A DNA stretch of 64,000 bases from Sulfitobacter sp. M39 (GTDB lineage: Bacteria; Pseudomonadota; Alphaproteobacteria; Rhodobacterales; Rhodobacteraceae), in assembly GCF_021735935.1 (NCBI RefSeq), contig NZ_WMDZ01000001.1, positions 1,054,001 through 1,118,000 of the forward strand, written 5' to 3'. Both the position numbers and the translations under genes were made by a program. Positions 37,268 to 45,170 of the stretch are shown one piece after another. The notes beneath the pieces were generated by a model. That model was not told the DNA's origin and did not search any database. It worked only from the letters and a program-made list of their open reading frames with translations. Numbering within the stretch: the stretch's first letter is position 1; every line of letters starts with the position of its first letter.

Positions 37268-38149
37268 ATGAAAATCGCAACCGCCGCATACCCGCTGGAT
37301 GTCCTGACCAGCTGGGCGCAATATGAAGACAAGCTTGCAGGCTGGGTCGCAACGGCGGCCGCCAGCGGGGCGGAGCTGTTGGTTTTTCCCGAATACGGCG
37401 CGATGGAGCTTGCTACGCTCGCTGGCCTTGACGTGGCGGGTAATCTCGAGGCGTCGCTGTTTGCGGTCTCTGACCGGTTGGCGGATGCGGATGCGGCGCA
37501 TCAGAAACTGGCGGCGGAATATGGCGTGCATATAGTGGCCGCATCGGGGCCCGCGGTGACCTCTGCTGCCGCCCGACCGGTGAACCGCGCACGTCTGATC
37601 ACCCCTTCAGGTCAAGTCGGGATACAGGACAAGCAGATTATGACCCGATTCGAACGCGAGGTTTGGGGCGTGGTCGGCGGGGAGCCTCTGCGCATCTTCG
37701 AGACAACATTGGGCAAGATCAGCATCCTCATCTGCTATGATAGCGAGTTTCCTCTGCTGGGCCGTGCTCTTGCTGATTGTGACATCATCGCCGTGCCGAG
37801 CGTGACCGAGGCGCTGGCAGGCTATTGGCGTGTCCGCATCGGATCGATGGCGCGGGCGCTGGAAAATCAATGCGTTACGGCCATGTCATCCTGCATCGGC
37901 CCTGCGGATTGGTCAGAGGCGCTTGGCGACTCGTACGGGGCGGGCGGCATCTTCTGCCCGCCGGATGTGGGCTTTCCATCCACCGGAGTTCTTGCCGCCG
38001 CCGAGATCAATGTGCCCGGCTGGACCTTTGCCGAGGTCGACATCGCCCAGATCAGCCGCGTGCGTGCAGACGGCGTGGTTTTGAACCGAAACCACTGGGA
38101 GGATCAGTTCGGGCGTGACGCAACGGCCATAAACGTGCCTTTGATGTGA
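37268..38149 (+). CDS. Carbon-nitrogen hydrolase (nitrilase superfamily)
   Basis: 293 aa, with the Glu-Lys-Cys triad clear: VFPEYGAME (Glu42), IQDKQIMTRFE (Lys122) and ILICYDSEFP (Cys156). Members hydrolyse amides, nitriles or carbamoyl compounds; the substrate cannot be read from sequence. Starts nine bases after GGAGG. Expected to be controlled by the divergent LysR gene. Confidence 0.9.
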   Translation: MKIATAAYPLDVLTSWAQYEDKLAGWVATAAASGAELLVFPEYGAMELATLAGLDVAGNLEASLFAVSDRLADADAAHQKLAAEYGVHIVAASGPAVTSAAARPVNRARLITPSGQVGIQDKQIMTRFEREVWGVVGGEPLRIFETTLGKISILICYDSEFPLLGRALADCDIIAVPSVTEALAGYWRVRIGSMARALENQCVTAMSSCIGPADWSEALGDSYGAGGIFCPPDVGFPSTGVLAAAEINVPGWTFAEVDIAQISRVRADGVVLNRNHWEDQFGRDATAINVPLM

Positions 38150-38230
38150 ATACCCCTTGAAAAAAGGGAAAATTGCGCCCATTTAAGCCTGCGTCCTGAA
38201 ATTGCAGGACAAAGTGTTCAAGGAGAGACC

Positions 38231-38449
38231 ATGGCCAAGGAAGACACGCTCGAATTCCCCGGTATCGTGAAAGAACTTCTGCCGAACGCGACGTTCCGGG
38301 TCGAGCTTGAAAACGGCCATGAGATCATCGCACATACGGCAGGCAAGATGCGCAAGAACCGCATCCGTGTTCTGGCTGGCGATAAGGTACAGGTGGAAAT
38401 GACCCCCTATGATCTGAGCAAAGGCCGGATCAATTACCGCTTTAAATAA
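38231..38449 (+). CDS. infA: Translation initiation factor IF-1
   Basis: 72 aa, [20 protein letters not shown], an S1-like OB-fold protein of exactly the usual length, ending [16 protein letters not shown] stands 5-12 bases before the start. It precedes maf, the usual order in alphaproteobacteria. Confidence 0.98.
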   Translation: MAKEDTLEFPGIVKELLPNATFRVELENGHEIIAHTAGKMRKNRIRVLAGDKVQVEMTPYDLSKGRINYRFK

Positions 38450-38503
38450 TACGCTTTTCCGAGAATCACCCAGTGGTTTTCGGGCAGCGATCTAGGATCG
38501 CAT

Positions 38504-39082
38504 ATGAGTTTTATCCTCGGATCAGGAAGTCCGCGCCGCAAGGAATTGCTGGCGCAAATCGGCGTTGTGCCTGACGATATTCGCGCGCCCGATATCGACG
38601 AAACGCCCCATACCGCCGAGCTGCCGCGCCCCTATTGTGCGCGTATGGCCCGTGAAAAAGCCGCCGCCGTGCAGGCGGGGGCCGATGATATCGTGCTGTG
38701 TGCCGATACCACCGTCGCTGTGGGGCGGCGAATCCTAGGCAAACCCGCGGATGAAGCAGAGACGATCCGTTTCCTGCGCCTCATGTCGGGGCGTCGCCAC
38801 AAGGTCATCACGGCCGTCGCGGTCAAGCGCGGCGACAAGCTGTGGCAGCGCGATGTGGTTAGCACCGTCCGCATGAAACGACTGTCGGACGCCGAAATCA
38901 CGGCCTATCTGGCAACCGGTGACTGGCAGGGCAAAGCCGGCGGCTATGGTATTCAGGGGCCGGCAGGAGCCCTTATCCCGTGGATCAGCGGATCATTCAC
39001 CGGCATCGTCGGCCTGCCATTGGCCGAAACAGCAAACCTGCTGCGTGCTGCAGGATATGTTTTCGCAGGAGAGACCTCATGA
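38504..39082 (+). CDS. maf: Maf-family nucleotide pyrophosphatase
   Basis: 192 aa. [11 protein letters not shown] is the signature substrate loop, [15 protein letters not shown] carries the catalytic Asp and [16 protein letters not shown] is the C-terminal motif. Maf proteins remove pyrophosphate from dTTP/UTP or modified nucleotides. Its stop overlaps the RNase gene (ATGA). Confidence 0.93.
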   Translation: MSFILGSGSPRRKELLAQIGVVPDDIRAPDIDETPHTAELPRPYCARMAREKAAAVQAGADDIVLCADTTVAVGRRILGKPADEAETIRFLRLMSGRRHKVITAVAVKRGDKLWQRDVVSTVRMKRLSDAEITAYLATGDWQGKAGGYGIQGPAGALIPWISGSFTGIVGLPLAETANLLRAAGYVFAGETS

Positions 39083-40101
39083 AGGGCCGTACGATCGTTC
39101 TGGACCATTTTGGCGACATCGAAGCCGCCGCGCTGATCGTGGACGGCAGGCTGGATGATCTTTTGATCGACAGTGACGGGCCGCGCCCTGGCACGATCTA
39201 CCGCGCCATTGCGGACCGTCCGGTCAAAGGGCAGGGGGGGATGTTCCTCAAGACGCCTGATGGTTCTGCGTTCTTGCGCCAGATCAAGGGGTTGGCACCC
39301 GGACAGCCAATTCTCGTGCAGGTTTCGGGCTATGCCGAACCGGGCAAAGCCATTCCGGTGACGCAAAAGCTATTGTTCAAAAGCCGCTATGCCATCGTGA
39401 CCCCCGGCGCGCCCGGCACCAATATCTCGCGCAGTATCCGCGACGAGGAAGAACGGGACCGGCTGCTCGAAATTGCGCATGAAGCGTCCGACGGGGCCGC
39501 ACATGGCCTGATTCTCCGGTCCTCTTGCGCTGGCGCGGATGCCGATGACATCGCCGATGATATCGACGCGATGCTGGCGCTGGCGGACAAGGTATTGGAC
39601 GACCCCTCCACCGACATGGAGGTCCTGTCCGAAGGCGATGGTCCGCATATTCTGGCCTGGCGCGACTGGGTCGAGCCCGCCGACGTCGTGACCGACCCCG
39701 GTGGTTTTGAAACCCATGGCGTGTTGGACACTGTCGACAGCCTCTCGCAGCCGCGCGTCGCGCTTGACGGTGGTGCCTTTCTGTTTGTGGAACCCACCCG
39801 TGCGTTGGTGGCCGTTGATGTGAACACCGGTGCGGATGTGTCCCTTGCTGCCGGGATCAAAGCGAATATGGCCTGTGCCCGCGCCTTGCCCCGCGCCCTG
39901 CGTCTGCGCGGGTTGGGCGGGCAGATCACGCTTGACCTTGCGCCCATGCCCAAAAAAGATCGCCGCCCGTTCGAGACCGCGTTGCGCCAGGCCTTCCGCG
40001 CCGACGACGTGGAAACGACGCTGGTCGGTTGGACCCCCCTGGGCCACTACGAACTGCAACGCAAACGCGCCCGTATGCCTTTGGTCGAGGTGCTAAAGTG
40101 A
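39079..40101 (+). CDS. Ribonuclease E/G family protein, short form
   Basis: 340 aa, matching the RNase E/G catalytic fold. The two catalytic aspartates are in AVDVNTGAD and [11 protein letters not shown]. It is shorter than RNase E or RNase G: the zinc-link CPxCxG after the catalytic domain and the RNase E scaffold are both missing, and the S1-like domain is reduced. The start ATG 39079 has AGGAGA upstream and lies inside the maf stop. The next gene (yacG) begins in its stop. It is likely a second RNase G-like enzyme beside a full RNase E elsewhere. Confidence 0.85.
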   Translation: MKGRTIVLDHFGDIEAAALIVDGRLDDLLIDSDGPRPGTIYRAIADRPVKGQGGMFLKTPDGSAFLRQIKGLAPGQPILVQVSGYAEPGKAIPVTQKLLFKSRYAIVTPGAPGTNISRSIRDEEERDRLLEIAHEASDGAAHGLILRSSCAGADADDIADDIDAMLALADKVLDDPSTDMEVLSEGDGPHILAWRDWVEPADVVTDPGGFETHGVLDTVDSLSQPRVALDGGAFLFVEPTRALVAVDVNTGADVSLAAGIKANMACARALPRALRLRGLGGQITLDLAPMPKKDRRPFETALRQAFRADDVETTLVGWTPLGHYELQRKRARMPLVEVLK

Positions 40102-40289
40102 CCTGCCCGATCTGCGACCGTGAAACCTCTCCCAAGTATCGCCCCTTCTGTTCCGGGCGCTGCGCTGACGTGGATCTGGCCAAGTGGATGAACGGCAGCT
40201 ACGCGACCCCCAGCCGCGACCCCGAGGATATCGAAGCCGCAATCGAAGCCACCGAGGCCGCTTTGAACGCCCCCGACAAGCCGCATTAG
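40098..40289 (+). CDS. yacG: DNA gyrase inhibitor YacG
   Basis: 63-aa zinc protein with CPICDRE and CSGRCADVDLAKW, the four cysteines of the YacG finger. GTG 40098 overlaps the RNase gene stop. YacG in E. coli binds GyrB and blocks DNA binding; conserved linkage with the RNase E/G gene is seen in alphaproteobacteria. Confidence 0.93.
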   Translation: MTCPICDRETSPKYRPFCSGRCADVDLAKWMNGSYATPSRDPEDIEAAIEATEAALNAPDKPH

Positions 40290-40391
40290 AATTTTCCGAA
40301 AAAACCTTTGCCAAACATGGCGAAACCCTCTGGACACCCCCGCCGCAAACTCCTAGAACCCGCACACCCGACCACTACGGTGGTCTCCGGT

Positions 40392-40466
40392 GCCCGGGTA
40401 GCTCAGGGGTAGAGCAGTGGATTGAAAATCCTCGTGTCGGTGGTTCGATTCCGCCCCTGGGCACCA
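40392..40466 (+). tRNA. tRNA-Phe (GAA)
   Basis: 75-nt cloverleaf. Acceptor stem gcccggg/cctgggc, D-arm with gctcagGGGTagagc, anticodon stem gtgga/tcctc-type with loop ttGAAaa, T-arm ggtggttcgattccgcc, and an encoded ACCA end. Anticodon GAA reads UUC/UUU. Its last 48 bases plus one more form the left copy of a 49-bp direct repeat, so a mobile element used this gene as its attachment site and left it intact. Confidence 0.97.
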
Positions 40467-40467
40467 T
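40419..40467 (+). repeat. attL, 49-bp core repeat inside tRNA-Phe
   Basis: Starts ggattgaaaatcctcg and ends cccctgggcaccat, covering the anticodon arm to the CCA end. Identical at every base to 50437-50485. Bases just outside differ (t before and a after here; c before and t after on the right). Confidence 0.95.
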
Positions 40468-40504
40468 ATCAACCCATTGAGGTTGTTAGACATTATCGCC
40501 TCCA

Positions 40505-41611
40505 TTACTGTACGTCTCGGCTTGGGTTGACACTTTTTCGAAGTGGTTTGACATTTTCTGTGCGCTTTTTGTTCGCCTCGTCCAGCGCGTGCACTGTGTT
40601 CCTATTCTTGGCGGCGAGGTTCGCGGAGCGTGAATAGTGGCCTGCCATTGAAGTGGTGGCTTGGCCTAGCAGGTCCGCAATTTCTCGCTCGTCCTTACCT
40701 TCTTCTCGAAGGGTGGTAGCGACCGTATGGCGTAGACCCTTCATGGTGAGACCAGCCGCAATAGCCTCGTCCTTTTCCAGCTTCCGCTTGAGACGGTGAA
40801 ATGCGCTGGATAGCCCGTCATAAGTCCAAGGCTTACCGTTAGAGCTTGCCAGCACCGTGATCGCCATATGCTTTGGTGCGTCATCCAAAGCGGCGCGAAG
40901 GCGTGTCCCAATAGGGACTGAGATTTCGCGTCCCGTCTTGCCACGAAAGCCGGTGATGATGTCGCCATCCACGGCGTCTCGGCGCAGCTTGACAGCATCC
41001 GATGGATCAAGTCCGGTATTTGCCATCAATGCCAGCGCCGCGCGTAGGGCGGGCGAAGCGGCTTCCAAGACTGCCCTTTCCTCGGCCACGGACCAAGGCC
41101 GGTTTGCATACCCTGCGTCACGTGGACGGCGCTTGGCGATAACGCCCTCGGCAGGGTTGTGGTCTATTAGACCGTGGGGCCGTGCAAACTTGAACACCTG
41201 CCGCAGAAAAGTCAGAACGTAGTTGCCCCGCCGCCATCCAAGTTTCGCTGCGGCCTTGTCGTGGATCCCCGAGATAAGGGGTGTTGTCAGCAGATGAATT
41301 GGCGTGTCTGCAATAGTGGCTAAATAGTCGCCACACAGGCGGTAATCACGCTTGGTTGCCGGGGCTAAGTTCGCGAAGTGATCCGTTTTGAAGTAGTGGG
41401 TGAGCAGCGCGCCAAGGGTGCCTGCTTTCGGTGCGAGGGTTCCTTGTGCGTTCGCAGCAGCGGTGATCTTGTCGCACGCGGCAAAAAACTCTGCGGAGCC
41501 AAACGGAGCTTTTTCAAGATCCACTTTGTTTCCAGTCGCGCGATGATAACAGCGCATCCGTCCGTGGCGGTCGCTGAATACCTTGAACCCCTTTACACGC
41601 ACCCTTGTCAT
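40505..41611 (-). CDS. Tyrosine-type site-specific integrase
   Basis: 368 aa. A SAM-like core-binding domain (about 60-155) is followed by the catalytic domain. ANTGLDPSDAVKL stands where the first catalytic Arg (TGLR) is normally found; GKTGREISVPI has the beta-hairpin Lys; KGLRHTVATTL is box II (Lys replaces the first His, Arg present); LGQATTSMAGHYSR holds the nucleophile Tyr in HYS. The H-to-Q and H-to-K changes occur in many alphaproteobacterial integrases; the Asp at the Arg I site is more unusual. It is adjacent to tRNA-Phe and points towards it. Start overlaps the excisionase stop (ATGA). Confidence 0.92.
   Translation of the reverse strand: MTRVRVKGFKVFSDRHGRMRCYHRATGNKVDLEKAPFGSAEFFAACDKITAAANAQGTLAPKAGTLGALLTHYFKTDHFANLAPATKRDYRLCGDYLATIADTPIHLLTTPLISGIHDKAAAKLGWRRGNYVLTFLRQVFKFARPHGLIDHNPAEGVIAKRRPRDAGYANRPWSVAEERAVLEAASPALRAALALMANTGLDPSDAVKLRRDAVDGDIITGFRGKTGREISVPIGTRLRAALDDAPKHMAITVLASSNGKPWTYDGLSSAFHRLKRKLEKDEAIAAGLTMKGLRHTVATTLREEGKDEREIADLLGQATTSMAGHYSRSANLAAKNRNTVHALDEANKKRTENVKPLRKSVNPSRDVQ
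40524..40560. promoter_or_regulatory. Candidate arm-type integrase sites at attL
   Basis: gggttgacac (40524-40533) and ggtttgacattttctg (40545-40560) lie within the 3' end of the integrase gene, 57-93 bp inside attL. Matching motifs occur just inside attR (50344-50402), in the same orientation. Repeated sites flanking both cores are expected of tyrosine integrases with an arm-binding domain. Confidence 0.5.
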
Positions 41612-41847
41612 CCCAGCCTCGCCAGAATGTCGTCGTGAGTTTGCGCTCCGCTATCGTCCTTAACCGTGTCAATCCAGCGGTCCAGATCGCGCTTGTCGTA
41701 GAGGTCTGCACCTTCCCGCAACGCAACCGGCTGGACAGGGCAGAGCGCCTTGAAATGCTTAACTGCCAGCCCGCAATAAGCCGCCGCCTCAGAAATACGA
41801 TACATGCGCTTTTCGACAACGCTGATATTGAGGCTGGTGGTAGTCAT
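41608..41847 (-). CDS. Excisionase/AlpA-like helix-turn-helix protein
   Basis: 79 aa. MYRISEAAAYCGLAVKHF is a MerR/HTH_17-type DNA-binding segment, followed by ALREGADLYDKRDLDRWID, the wing and the family Trp. Such proteins act as excisionases or AlpA-type activators and are typically encoded directly before the integrase, as here (4-base overlap). Starts 2 bases after the regulator stop. Either role is plausible. Confidence 0.8.
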   Translation of the reverse strand: MTTTSLNISVVEKRMYRISEAAAYCGLAVKHFKALCPVQPVALREGADLYDKRDLDRWIDTVKDDSGAQTHDDILARLG

Positions 41848-41849
41848 TC

Positions 41850-42344
41850 TTAGCCCTCTGCTCCGTCGAACAGCGGGCGAACAAGCGCCTCAATGTTGTC
41901 GAGGCTTATAACGACGCTACCGTAAAAGTCGGGATTACTCAGGAATTGACCAAGTTCGGAACCTCGGACCAACTCGTAGTCAAAATGCCCCGGCATATGC
42001 ACCTTTGTGCACTCGTCATCGGTAGGTGTGGGCGAGCCGCGCGGAGTGCTCGGGATGATCCGGCCCACCATCCCGGTCGAAAGCACAAGAAATACTTCGT
42101 CATCTTTGAACCCATAAATGTGCTGCAAAGCGACCTTGGCATGTGCGGCGCTTACCCCAATCTCCAAGAGCCGATCAAAAGTAGCAATCTTGATTGCTTC
42201 GGTGATGTCCCATTGACGCCCTGATGGCCCAGCACTTGTTTCCATTTTTGGTGCAATTAGATCGCGCGCCACCCATTGATCGAGACGTGACTTGCTTATC
42301 GAGAGACCCTTGCAAAGTTCTCTGGTGCTGATTGTGTTGACCAT
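41850..42344 (-). CDS. MerR-like regulator of the element
   Basis: 164 aa from ATG 42344 (MVNTISTRELCKGLSISKSR). The N-terminal HTH (about 5-50: LSISKSRLDQWVARDLI) and a second helical segment (DITEAIKIATFDRLLEIGV) resemble MerR-type DNA-binding domains; the C-terminal ~80 residues match nothing I know and may bind an effector or an antirepressor. The start is followed by coupling to the excisionase and integrase. A promoter-like site with a dyad lies just upstream. It is the best candidate for the satellite's repressor or helper sensor. Confidence 0.65.
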   Translation of the reverse strand: MVNTISTRELCKGLSISKSRLDQWVARDLIAPKMETSAGPSGRQWDITEAIKIATFDRLLEIGVSAAHAKVALQHIYGFKDDEVFLVLSTGMVGRIIPSTPRGSPTPTDDECTKVHMPGHFDYELVRGSELGQFLSNPDFYGSVVISLDNIEALVRPLFDGAEG

Positions 42345-42368
42345 CTGACCTATCCATCGTTTCGATGT

Positions 42369-42397
42369 AATCTGTTTTATTACTGACGTGTTGTCAA
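42369..42397 (-). promoter_or_regulatory. Candidate promoter and dyad for the regulator-xis-int operon
   Basis: On the minus strand TTGACA (42397-42392) is followed, 17 bases on, by a weak -10 (CAGATT, 42374-42369). The inverted repeat tgac-N5-gtca (42384-42396) overlaps the -35 box, which would allow repression by the regulator encoded next. The surrounding stretch is clearly AT-richer than its neighbours. Confidence 0.4.
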
Positions 42398-42484
42398 TAT
42401 ATAAGTGCTGCCGTGCTTTGAGGACACCCGGCGGTGCATGGTGCGCTGCTTTGACTGAGAACAGCCCGCGCACCGGGGCCGATC

Positions 42485-42700
42485 CTACAGGCCTTGATCA
42501 CGCGCATACGCGAAACAATCGAAGCAAAGCATCCTGCGACGTTGCGTAGGCTGGAAGGTCTTGCCGCACCGAGTGCAGGGGCGCTCAGGCCGATCAATCG
42601 CTGCGTCCCGTGCCCACTGCCCCGGCGCGTCTTCTTTGCTCACCAGCACGTGCGGGTTCGTGCCGTTCCAGAATGGCAACTTTTTGCGGAGCAAGGTCAT
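42485..42700 (-). CDS. Small zinc-ribbon protein of unknown function, 71 aa
   Basis: Starts at ATG 42700 within the stop of the preceding gene (ATGA). The C-terminal part has CTRCGKTFQPTQRRRMLCFDCF, two CxxC-type pairs forming a likely zinc finger, with basic residues between. It is the last gene of the structural run. Possible roles are DNA or RNA binding or late-gene control; nothing firmer can be said. Confidence 0.65.
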   Translation of the reverse strand: MTLLRKKLPFWNGTNPHVLVSKEDAPGQWARDAAIDRPERPCTRCGKTFQPTQRRRMLCFDCFAYARDQGL

Positions 42701-42948
42701 GGAGCGCACAGGGCCTCATATGCTGCACGGGCAGCGCCTTTCACCGGGCCGCGCGAGTTACTTGGAAAGCGCACGCGCGGATGTGGTGTCCACCAGCCCC
42801 AGCCTTTGTCGGGCACATGGTAGAGGCGAAATTCCTCTAGACGGAAGCCGCGCGCTTCTACATCGAAGGTCGCCACGACTTTGGCCCCGCGCTTCATTGC
42901 CAAGGGCGTTAGTAAAATGCTGATTCCCGTGATCGCAAAGTCACTCAT
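42697..42948 (-). CDS. Unknown 83-aa protein next to the portal gene
   Basis: Starts 8 bases inside the portal gene's 3' end and overlaps the next gene. MSDFAITGISILLTPLAMKR is followed by KVVATFDVEARGFRLEEFRL and a Trp-rich segment (GWGWWTPHPRVRFP). The beta-rich pattern faintly recalls SpoVG-like proteins, but I do not assign it. The overlap at both ends indicates it is a real, translated gene. Confidence 0.6.
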   Translation of the reverse strand: MSDFAITGISILLTPLAMKRGAKVVATFDVEARGFRLEEFRLYHVPDKGWGWWTPHPRVRFPSNSRGPVKGAARAAYEALCAP

Positions 42949-43993
42949 CGGCCCAGCCCACCAGCGCGGCGGCGGCTTGCGGGTCTACGCCCGCCGCTTT
43001 GGCTTCAGCCATTGCCTTGACGATTGCGGTCAGGGCGCGGGCACGGCCACCGGCGTCGTAGGCTTGCAGCGGTTGCATCACGTCCAGCGTCACCGGCTGG
43101 CCCAGCTTGGCGGTCGCTTCCTCACCGATCATGGCCGCGATGGGTTGCAGCACCCATTGAGCAAGGTGGCGCTGACCTTCACGGATGAGCGGCCCGGTCG
43201 CGGCGGGCGCGTTCATCGCGGGCAGGATACCAAACGCCATGTTAATCCCATCCCGTGCCCCGGCGAGGGTTTCGTGCGTCATGGCTTTGGACAGGTCCGG
43301 CGTCACGTCTTGCGGCTTCCAGTCTTGCGAGGGCGCAGGCCCGCCCGCCGCCGCAACCGCGACCGATTCCCTCACCAGCACCTTGCCGCGATTGCCCCGA
43401 AACCCACGCGCCATCGCCTCAAGGTCCGTTTGCGGGGCCTCGGGGAAGGGCACGATTGAGGTGCCCAGGGGGGCCAGTTCAAAGACCTCGGCCAGCGCCG
43501 ATTCCAGCGCGTTCAAAAGACCCGCCGTCAGGCTTGCCCGCTTGAGCGGTGCGGTCCCGTAGTAGGGCGCGGCCACGTCGCAACCGATCCGCAGGTGCAG
43601 CACCTCAGCCGCCAAGGCGGTCAGACTGCGCCCGCCGCCCGCCTCTGAGACGCTGATACGGTATGCGGTGGGGAAACCGTCGCGGGTGCGCAAATCCCAA
43701 TCCGAACACGCTACCAGTCCCTTGTCGCGGATGAGAAACACGGCTTCTCCCCGCAGGGCCAGCGACCGGGCGCAGAGGGCCAGAGCACGGCGGTCCAGAA
43801 GATCCGTGCCGGTCACGTCCGCAAGGCTCAGGCCACCCTCCCAAAGCGACACGGCCCCTTGTGCGGTCGCGGTCAGTTCGGCAATGCCCCGCTGCCCGCT
43901 CACATAGGCTTCCCTTGCGTCCATGATTTCAGCCGTGAAACCGGACCCGCTCGCCCGTGTCTCGATCTTGGCTTTGCGATTGAATGGCCACAT
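42941..43993 (-). CDS. HK97-family portal protein
   Basis: 350 aa, short for the family (about 380-420). MWPFNRKAKIETR, LALRGEAVFLI, EVLHLRIGCDVAAPYYGTAPL and GTSIVPFPEAP are characteristic of portal proteins in small Rhodobacteraceae prophages. The portal forms the dodecameric channel for DNA packaging. It starts 2 bases after the connector gene's stop. Confidence 0.85.
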   Translation of the reverse strand: MWPFNRKAKIETRASGSGFTAEIMDAREAYVSGQRGIAELTATAQGAVSLWEGGLSLADVTGTDLLDRRALALCARSLALRGEAVFLIRDKGLVACSDWDLRTRDGFPTAYRISVSEAGGGRSLTALAAEVLHLRIGCDVAAPYYGTAPLKRASLTAGLLNALESALAEVFELAPLGTSIVPFPEAPQTDLEAMARGFRGNRGKVLVRESVAVAAAGGPAPSQDWKPQDVTPDLSKAMTHETLAGARDGINMAFGILPAMNAPAATGPLIREGQRHLAQWVLQPIAAMIGEEATAKLGQPVTLDVMQPLQAYDAGGRARALTAIVKAMAEAKAAGVDPQAAAALVGWADE

Positions 43994-43995
43994 GC

Positions 43996-44538
43996 TCAGG
44001 CCCTCCTTTTGTAAGGGCGCAACAGGTCAGCCGCCCCGCTCAGGTCCATTGCCCGGGCAATCCACTTCGGATCACGGCGGTATTCTTCGCTCATATCGCC
44101 ACCCATGCTCATGCCATAGCTGGACGCGCCCGCACGGTCCGGCTCATCGGCAAGATATTCGGCAAGGCGGCGATAGGCCTCTGAGACAGGCGCAGGGACC
44201 GGACCCGCGCCAACCTGACCAGTGATCCGAAACGTCCCGTCAGAGGGTAGACACAGGCCCAGAGGCCCCGGCAACAGGTCAACGGCGGTCCATGCCGCAT
44301 CCCACCAGCGTTCGGCAGAGTGGCTGACAAGCGGTGTCAGAGGCGGCAAGAATTGATCCCCGGCGCGGCCCTCAATTGTCCATGCCACAGCGCGGGCTGA
44401 GCAGCGGACGCCACTGCACGCCTCAATCCGCGACCAGAGCGCGGAGGGGTTCAACGCAGCCGCCGCCGATGATAGGCCAGACGGCACGTCCGGCCATGCC
44501 ACTGGAATTGCCTCGGATTGTGCTAGTAAGTCGATCAT
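43996..44538 (-). CDS. Head-tail connector (gp6-like)
   Basis: 180 aa from ATG 44538 (MIDLLAQSEAIPVAWPDV). The C-terminal AMDLSGAADLLRPYKRRA matches the end of HK97 gp6-like connector proteins, and VSEAYRRLAEYLADEP is a helical connector segment. It starts 2 bases after the protease stop. Connector proteins bind the portal and present the docking site for the tail, so this is where a helper tail would attach. Confidence 0.75.
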   Translation of the reverse strand: MIDLLAQSEAIPVAWPDVPSGLSSAAAALNPSALWSRIEACSGVRCSARAVAWTIEGRAGDQFLPPLTPLVSHSAERWWDAAWTAVDLLPGPLGLCLPSDGTFRITGQVGAGPVPAPVSEAYRRLAEYLADEPDRAGASSYGMSMGGDMSEEYRRDPKWIARAMDLSGAADLLRPYKRRA

Positions 44539-44540
44539 GC

Positions 44541-45170
44541 TCAGACCCTCCACCGGCGAGCGGCTTGCACCATGCCGCCCAAATTTTCTGACGGCGGCGC
44601 ATTCGGTGCCCATGAGCGGGATTCAATCTGTGCCTCGGAATAGGCGGGCCGCGTGACCGCACTCAATTCATAGAGCAGCGCCGCGTTCACCGTTCGGATG
44701 AGGGCATTGTGCGTCCCGTTCGCCGGATTGTGGCCTTCATCCTCCACCGTCTCAGCATCCTTAACCGCGCGTTCGGGCGGGATACGAAAACCCGGTGAAA
44801 GCCCCATGATAAGGCCAGCGGCCAATGCGGCCAGAAAGTCGCGGACCCATGACACCTCTTGCATCTCAAGCGTGATCGTCGCCACGAAACTCAGGGCTTC
44901 ATCGCTATCGGTCAGGTCTAACGTGCCCGCACCGCGAGATGCCAGCGGGCGGTCATAGGAATGGCCGATGAGAAAATGAATGTCCTCTTGAGGCCGGTCC
45001 ACCCGATAGGAAAACGCCCGTGGTGCGATGATTTCTTTGCGCGGTCGGCCCGTGCGCCCGCCATCCGATAGGACAGCGGGCACGCCATAGGGAAAGCGGC
45101 CATGAAGCGCCAACGCGCCGGTTGCCCGCTTGCGGACCTCAAGCCCGCCTTCATGCCCGCCCCAGAGCAT
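44541..45170 (-). CDS. HK97-family prohead protease
   Basis: 209 aa serine protease (family U35 type) that cleaves the capsid delta domain and itself. FLIGHSYDRPLASRGAGTL holds the catalytic His, GLSPGFRI the catalytic Ser, and LYELSAVTRPAYSEAQI the conserved C-terminal block. Start ATG 45170 overlaps the capsid stop (TAATG). Confidence 0.88.
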   Translation of the reverse strand: MLWGGHEGGLEVRKRATGALALHGRFPYGVPAVLSDGGRTGRPRKEIIAPRAFSYRVDRPQEDIHFLIGHSYDRPLASRGAGTLDLTDSDEALSFVATITLEMQEVSWVRDFLAALAAGLIMGLSPGFRIPPERAVKDAETVEDEGHNPANGTHNALIRTVNAALLYELSAVTRPAYSEAQIESRSWAPNAPPSENLGGMVQAARRWRV

